DNA from: DATDCV01 sp036524155
GTDB lineage: Bacteria > Verrucomicrobiota > Verrucomicrobiia > Limisphaerales > UBA8199
DNA: 9,522 nt
Reading direction: 5' to 3'
Assembly: GCA_036524155.1 (NCBI GenBank)
Contig: DATDCV010000515.1
Span: forward strand, 1 to 9,522
Shown piece after piece: positions 6,394-9,522 of this stretch (position 1 is the stretch's first letter; each line of letters opens with the position of its first letter). The notes under the pieces were generated by a model, which was not told where the DNA came from, did not search any database, and saw only the letters and a list, made by a program, of their open reading frames with translations. A program made the position numbers and the translations under genes.

Positions 6394-6417
6394 TTCCTTT
6401 GTTTCGCGAGCTATTCT
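6390..6417 (+). promoter_or_regulatory. Candidate promoter of bioB
   Basis: TTGCTT (6390-6395) and TATTCT (6412-6417) are separated by 16 bases. The -10 ends 10 bases before the bioB ATG and no Shine-Dalgarno lies between. The same TATTCT hexamer serves as the candidate -10 of the secreted-protein gene at 8475. Confidence 0.38.
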
Positions 6418-6427
6418 GTCAACTATC

Positions 6428-7495
6428 ATGAGTGTACTAGTTGACGCAAATGGCAGTGCCAGGCTGGGCCGATCCGCGGACGCGGCAACCGATCGGATTC
6501 TTGAATTTGGGGCGCGTGTTCGGGCAGGGGGTGCCCTCTCACCAGACGAAGCGCTGTGGCTCCTGGATCTGGAAGAGCGCGCCGACATTTTCGACCTGCT
6601 GGCCTGTGCCAACCGTGTCCGCGAACACTTCAAAGGCAACAGAATTCACCTTTGCTCGATTGTCAACGTCAAAGCCAGCGGTTGTCCCGAGAACTGCCGG
6701 TTCTGCGCGCAATCCGCCGCATACGCGACGGATGCCCCGCGTTATGGGCTGATCGATGGTTCGGCAGTTCAGGTGGCCATGGAAGAAGCCCATCGCAACG
6801 GCGTTACGGCCCTGGGGTTGGTCGCGGCGTGGCGGGGCCTTGAAGAGGGCCCCGTCCTGGATGAGCTTTGCCGACAGTTCGAGACCATGACCCGGAATGG
6901 CACAGTTCGTGCCGACGCTTCCCTGGGCATGATTAGAAACCAAACCGTCGCGGACCGTTTGAAGCAAGCCGGGGTGGCCTGCTATAATCACAACCTCGAG
7001 ACCTCACGGCGCTTTTTTCCCAAGGTGTGCACAACCCACAGTTACGAAGACCGGGTTCGGACCTTGGAGTATCTTAAGCAGGCGGGGATCATGCTCTGTT
7101 CGGGTGGCATTATCGGCATGGGCGAAACCCGGGAAGACAGGCGGGACCTCGCGTTTGCCCTCCAGGAAGCCGGCGTCCACGTCGTTCCGATCAACATCCT
7201 CAATCCGATTGCGGGAACACCTTTCGCCGCGCAAGAACCCCTGCAACCGTTGGAGATTCTCAAGACGATCGCCTGTTTCCGTTTAGTCCTGCCGCGGCAG
7301 GAAATCATGGTCGCCGGCGGGCGGGCGGTAAACCTGCGTGATCTGCAAAGCTGGATCTTCGCGGCGGGGGCAAGCGCTCTGATGGTCGGGAATTATCTGA
7401 CTACCTTGAACCAGCCGGTCGAAAAAGATTTGCAGATGCTCAAAGACCTGGGTTTAGACCCCCGCTGGGACCCTCACCGTTCCGATAACTTCTGA
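6428..7495 (+). CDS. bioB: Biotin synthase (radical SAM), variant lacking two [2Fe-2S] ligands
   Basis: This enzyme inserts sulfur into dethiobiotin in the last step of biotin synthesis. Of 355 residues (E. coli: 346), the radical-SAM motif is Cys86-x3-Cys90-x2-Cys93 (SGCPENCRFCAQS). Other family landmarks are YNHNLETS (186-193), CSGGIIGMGE (224-233), VPINILNPIAGTPF (253-266), the AGGR arginine (Arg299) and NYLTT (322-326). Aligned by hand to E. coli BioB, Cys188 (here Cys224) and Arg260 (Arg299) are kept, but Cys97 is Gly130 and Cys128 is Asp163. Cys76 aligns with Ser43, and Cys201 lies in KVCTTHSY. NLETSRRFFP and NILNPI recall the clostridial-type branch rather than the E. coli branch. The frame is open to 6248 upstream, but homology starts after 6428. 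No other bio genes are in the window. Confidence 0.95.
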   Translation: MSVLVDANGSARLGRSADAATDRILEFGARVRAGGALSPDEALWLLDLEERADIFDLLACANRVREHFKGNRIHLCSIVNVKASGCPENCRFCAQSAAYATDAPRYGLIDGSAVQVAMEEAHRNGVTALGLVAAWRGLEEGPVLDELCRQFETMTRNGTVRADASLGMIRNQTVADRLKQAGVACYNHNLETSRRFFPKVCTTHSYEDRVRTLEYLKQAGIMLCSGGIIGMGETREDRRDLAFALQEAGVHVVPINILNPIAGTPFAAQEPLQPLEILKTIACFRLVLPRQEIMVAGGRAVNLRDLQSWIFAAGASALMVGNYLTTLNQPVEKDLQMLKDLGLDPRWDPHRSDNF

Positions 7496-7503
7496 GCCGG
7501 CCG

Positions 7504-7532
7504 TTCGCACTCCCGGCGAAAGTGGATAAAAT
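7504..7532 (+). promoter_or_regulatory. Candidate promoter of the M14 peptidase gene
   Basis: TTCGCA (7504-7509) and TAAAAT (7527-7532) are separated by 17 bases, with four and five matches to the sigma70 consensus. Transcription would begin near 7539-7540, which supports translation from the ATG at 7554 rather than the GTG at 7539. Confidence 0.42.
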
Positions 7533-7553
7533 AAGCGGGTGACGGAGATGCGG

Positions 7554-8399
7554 ATGACTAAAACCAACCCGGTGGCCCTTTCGACAGAGGTCCGGAGGCG
7601 GCTCGGTCGGAATCTCAACGGCTACCGTGGAGATACCATCGATATTGCAGCAGTCCTGAACGACTGCCTGGAGGCAGCGCGCCGCCGGGGATGGACGGTG
7701 GAGGAAGTGCCCGTAACCGGGAAGTTGCCCCTCCTCGCTTTCTGGCGGGGCGCCGGCGATCCCCCGCGCCAGCGGGACCGCACCTGGCGTGTCTATCTTT
7801 CCAGTGGGATTCACGGGGATGAACCTGCCGGGCCGCTGGCGATGCGTCGACTGCTGCACGATAATCGCTGGCCACCGAATCTTGAGATCAGGATCTGCCC
7901 GTGTCTGAACCGTGCCGGCTTCATCCAGAATCGACGTGAGAACCCCGAGGGTTGTGATCTCAATCGTGATTACTTGAGCCTCACTGCTGCCGAGACCAAA
8001 GCGCATACGCACTGGCTCCAGCAACAGCCCGCCTTCGATTTGTGCCTTTGTCTGCATGAGGATTGGGAATCCGCCGGGTTTTATGTATACGAACTTAATC
8101 CGGACAATCAGCCGTCGCTGGCGGAAAAGATAGTGGCCTGTGTGGCGGGCGTTTGCCCGATCGACACGTCCGAATCCATCGAAGACCGCCCGGCGCATAA
8201 TGGCATTATCCGCCCCAGCGTCGACCCGCGTTCGCGGCCGCAATGGCCGGAGGCTTTCTATCTGCTCACGTATAAGACCCGGCTTTCGTACACCCTCGAG
8301 GCGCCTTCTGATTACGCGCTTGATTGTCGGGTCGATGCGCTTGTTGTTGGGGCGCAAGCGGCCCTCGAGTCGCTGGCGCGTGGCGGGGATCCCGAGTGA
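7554..8399 (+). CDS. M14-family zinc carboxypeptidase-like protein
   Basis: This is probably a zinc-dependent peptidase or amidase. In 281 residues it shows the M14 pattern: zinc ligands His87 and Glu90 in HGDE, a substrate-binding-type Asn137-Arg138 (CDLNRDY), third ligand His168 (CLHEDW) and general-base Glu249 (YTLEAPS). The layout is compact, like the MpaA/REP34 subfamilies, without the large insertions of classical carboxypeptidases. No signal peptide is visible, so it should act in the cytoplasm, where a role in trimming recycled murein peptides (as for MpaA) or other peptides is possible; the substrate is not determined. The start at 7554 is chosen because GGAG (7544-7547) lies six bases upstream. 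The GTG at 7539 and ATG at 7548 are in-frame alternatives adding five and two residues. An AstE/AspA-type deacylase is the main alternative. Confidence 0.85.
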   Translation: MTKTNPVALSTEVRRRLGRNLNGYRGDTIDIAAVLNDCLEAARRRGWTVEEVPVTGKLPLLAFWRGAGDPPRQRDRTWRVYLSSGIHGDEPAGPLAMRRLLHDNRWPPNLEIRICPCLNRAGFIQNRRENPEGCDLNRDYLSLTAAETKAHTHWLQQQPAFDLCLCLHEDWESAGFYVYELNPDNQPSLAEKIVACVAGVCPIDTSESIEDRPAHNGIIRPSVDPRSRPQWPEAFYLLTYKTRLSYTLEAPSDYALDCRVDALVVGAQAALESLARGGDPE

Positions 8400-8411
8400 G
8401 GTGAGGCTTTT

Positions 8412-8437
8412 CGGCCTGGCCGTGCCCGGCCGGGTCG
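8412..8437 (+). terminator. Strong hairpin after the M14 gene (possible terminator)
   Basis: The arms 8412-8421 and 8428-8437 can pair over ten positions, two of them G-U, with a six-base loop (GTGCCC). It begins 13 bases after the stop codon and ends 13 bases before the next candidate -35. No T-run follows, so it may act as a Rho-independent terminator only poorly, or as an mRNA 3' stabiliser. Confidence 0.45.
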
Positions 8438-8450
8438 GACGTCCAAAGCG

Positions 8451-8480
8451 TTGACCTCCGGCGGCGTTGGGCCTTATTCT
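8451..8480 (+). promoter_or_regulatory. Candidate promoter of the secreted-protein gene
   Basis: TTGACC (8451-8456, five of six matches) and TATTCT (8475-8480) are separated by 18 bases. The -10 ends seven bases before the ATG at 8488, so transcription would start at or next to the start codon, and no Shine-Dalgarno is present. This is the best -35 in the window and a likely leaderless promoter. Confidence 0.45.
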
Positions 8481-8487
8481 CAGCGCC

Positions 8488-9522
8488 ATGAAACGCAACC
8501 TCAGCAGTGCTACTCTTGCTCTCATGACCACGACTGCCTTCTTCTCTCAGCCCGTCAGCGCCGGTAGCTTTGGCGACGACATTACCTTCCTCAAAAAGCA
8601 CACCGACCTCGTCGTGCTGAGCGACAAACAGGGGTCGGCCAAAGTAGCAGTCTCGGCGAAATACCAGGGCCGGGTGATGACCAGCACGGCGGGCGGCGAC
8701 GCCGGCCTCAGCTTCGGCTGGATCAATCGCGAACTGATCGGGTCCGGCCAACTTCTGCCACACATGAATGCGTTTGGCGGCGAGGACCGTTTCTGGTTGG
8801 GTCCTGAGGGAGGGCAGTTTTCGATTTTCTTCGCCAAAGGAGCGAAGTTCGAGCTGGCGGACTGGTTCACCCCCGCGGTGATCGACACCTTGCCATTCAA
8901 GCTGGTGAGCCAGTCGCCGACCCGCGCGAAGTATGCCGCCGAGTTCGGGCTCACCAACTATTCGGGAACGCAATTTAAAGTGGCGGTCAGTCGTGAGGTG
9001 CGGCTGCTCGATGCTGCCACGGCTTGGAGAAAGCTCGACGTCATGCCCGCCGAGGGCGTGAGGCTGGTAGGTTTCGAAACGGACAACCAGATTAGAAATG
9101 CGGGCAGGAACGCCTGGCAAAAGGACACCGGGCTGGTCTCTATCTGGATTCTGGGGATGTACAATCCCTCCCCGTCCGCCACGATCGTAGTGCCCATCAA
9201 GCCCGGGCCGGATTCGGCATTAGGCAAGCAGGTCACCTCCGATTATTTCGGGGAGGTCCCCGCGGACCGGCTGGTCGTAAAGGACAACGTGATCTTCTTC
9301 AGCGCCGACGGCAAATACCGCAGCAAAATCGGTATCAGCCCGAAACGCAGCAAAGCGGTGCTGGGCAGTTATGACGCGGACAATCACGCGCTGACAATAG
9401 TCCAGTTCAGCCAACCCGCGGGGGTTACCGATTACGTCAATTCCCTGTGGAAACTCCAGGACAATCCCTACGGTGGCGACGCTGCCAATTGCTACAACGA
9501 CGGGCCTCCCTCTCCGGGGGCA
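8488..9522 (+). CDS. Secreted protein of an uncharacterised family (DUF6786-like), cut by right edge
   Basis: The frame is open for 345 codons to the window end, so the C-terminus is missing. A signal peptide is clear: MKRN, a hydrophobic stretch, then VSA before Gly26 (signal peptidase I site AxA-like). The mature part contains YQGRVMTSTAGG (59-70), LSFGWINRELI (74-84) and GGEDRFWLGPEGGQFSIFF (97-115), and later DNPYGG and CYNDGPPSPG near the edge. These phrases recall a secreted family of Verrucomicrobiota/Bacteroidota that I remember as DUF6786. The beta-rich pattern, the LGPEGG motif and the late NDGP suggest a mutarotase-like beta-sandwich as in aldose epimerases, but no catalytic residues can be assigned. 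It is periplasmic or exported. A carbohydrate-related role is only a guess. Confidence 0.8.
   Translation, partial: MKRNLSSATLALMTTTAFFSQPVSAGSFGDDITFLKKHTDLVVLSDKQGSAKVAVSAKYQGRVMTSTAGGDAGLSFGWINRELIGSGQLLPHMNAFGGEDRFWLGPEGGQFSIFFAKGAKFELADWFTPAVIDTLPFKLVSQSPTRAKYAAEFGLTNYSGTQFKVAVSREVRLLDAATAWRKLDVMPAEGVRLVGFETDNQIRNAGRNAWQKDTGLVSIWILGMYNPSPSATIVVPIKPGPDSALGKQVTSDYFGEVPADRLVVKDNVIFFSADGKYRSKIGISPKRSKAVLGSYDADNHALTIVQFSQPAGVTDYVNSLWKLQDNPYGGDAANCYNDGPPSPGA

Noticed and set aside
6248..6427. 60-residue N-terminal extension of biotin synthase
   Set aside because: It has no BioB similarity, overlaps the small gene ending at 6303, and contains the candidate promoter and operator.
7440..8531. 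363-codon minus-strand frame opposite the M14 gene
   Set aside because: The plus strand carries all M14 zinc and catalytic residues in order; the opposite frame is Arg/Pro-rich with no motif.
8266..9120. 284-codon minus-strand frame opposite the secreted-protein gene
   Set aside because: The plus-strand frame has a signal peptide and conserved motifs and runs unbroken to the edge; the minus frame is its shadow.
1..9522. CRISPR array, tRNA, rRNA, insertion sequence or prophage
   Set aside because: No regularly spaced direct repeats, no cloverleaf or rRNA signatures, no transposase, integrase or phage motifs on either strand were seen.

Overview
The window is ordinary chromosomal DNA from a GC-rich bacterium. 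Several things suggest Verrucomicrobiota (a Pedosphaera/Limisphaera-like lineage): a secreted protein with the GGEDRFWLGPEGG signature, a small 84-codon gene that looks like short proteins I associate with this phylum, few Shine-Dalgarno sequences, and Ala/Pro-rich tails on envelope proteins. This placement is inference from pattern memory, not a database result. I see no rRNA, tRNA, CRISPR array, insertion sequence or prophage.

Layout. Positions 1-2676 (minus strand) hold a three-gene efflux/export operon of MacAB type. In transcription order it encodes a membrane-fusion protein, a stand-alone ABC ATPase and a FtsX/MacB-type permease, the last cut by the left edge. A divergent gene at 2837-3751 (plus) encodes an EamA/DMT-type 10-helix transporter. 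It is followed by two response-regulator genes with no adjacent kinase: a NarL/FixJ-type regulator (3822-4493) and a stand-alone CheY-like receiver (4700-5104). Next come type I signal peptidase (5212-5790), a non-coding stretch, a small uncharacterised protein (6049-6303), biotin synthase bioB (6428-7495), an M14-family zinc carboxypeptidase-like protein (7554-8399), and a secreted protein of an uncharacterised family (8488 to the right edge).

How the genes work together. Only the efflux operon is a clear functional unit: periplasmic adaptor, ATPase and permease would form one tripartite machine. The plus-strand genes look like a run of separately promoted housekeeping and accessory genes, with candidate promoters directly upstream of lepB, bioB, the M14 gene and the secreted-protein gene. 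In three of these (lepB, bioB, secreted protein) the candidate -10 lies only 7-10 nt from the ATG and no Shine-Dalgarno is visible, suggesting leaderless or very short-leader transcripts.

Most notable observations. The biotin synthase keeps the radical-SAM CxxxCxxC motif but lacks two of the three cysteines that hold the sulfur-donating [2Fe-2S] cluster in E. coli BioB (C97 and C128), and has cysteines at other positions. A cluster of four CCCTA pentamers lies in the 70 bp before the NarL-type regulator. A perfect inverted repeat overlaps the candidate bioB -35. The ATPase and permease genes are in the same frame, separated by one TAG codon. I found no clearly new multi-gene system.
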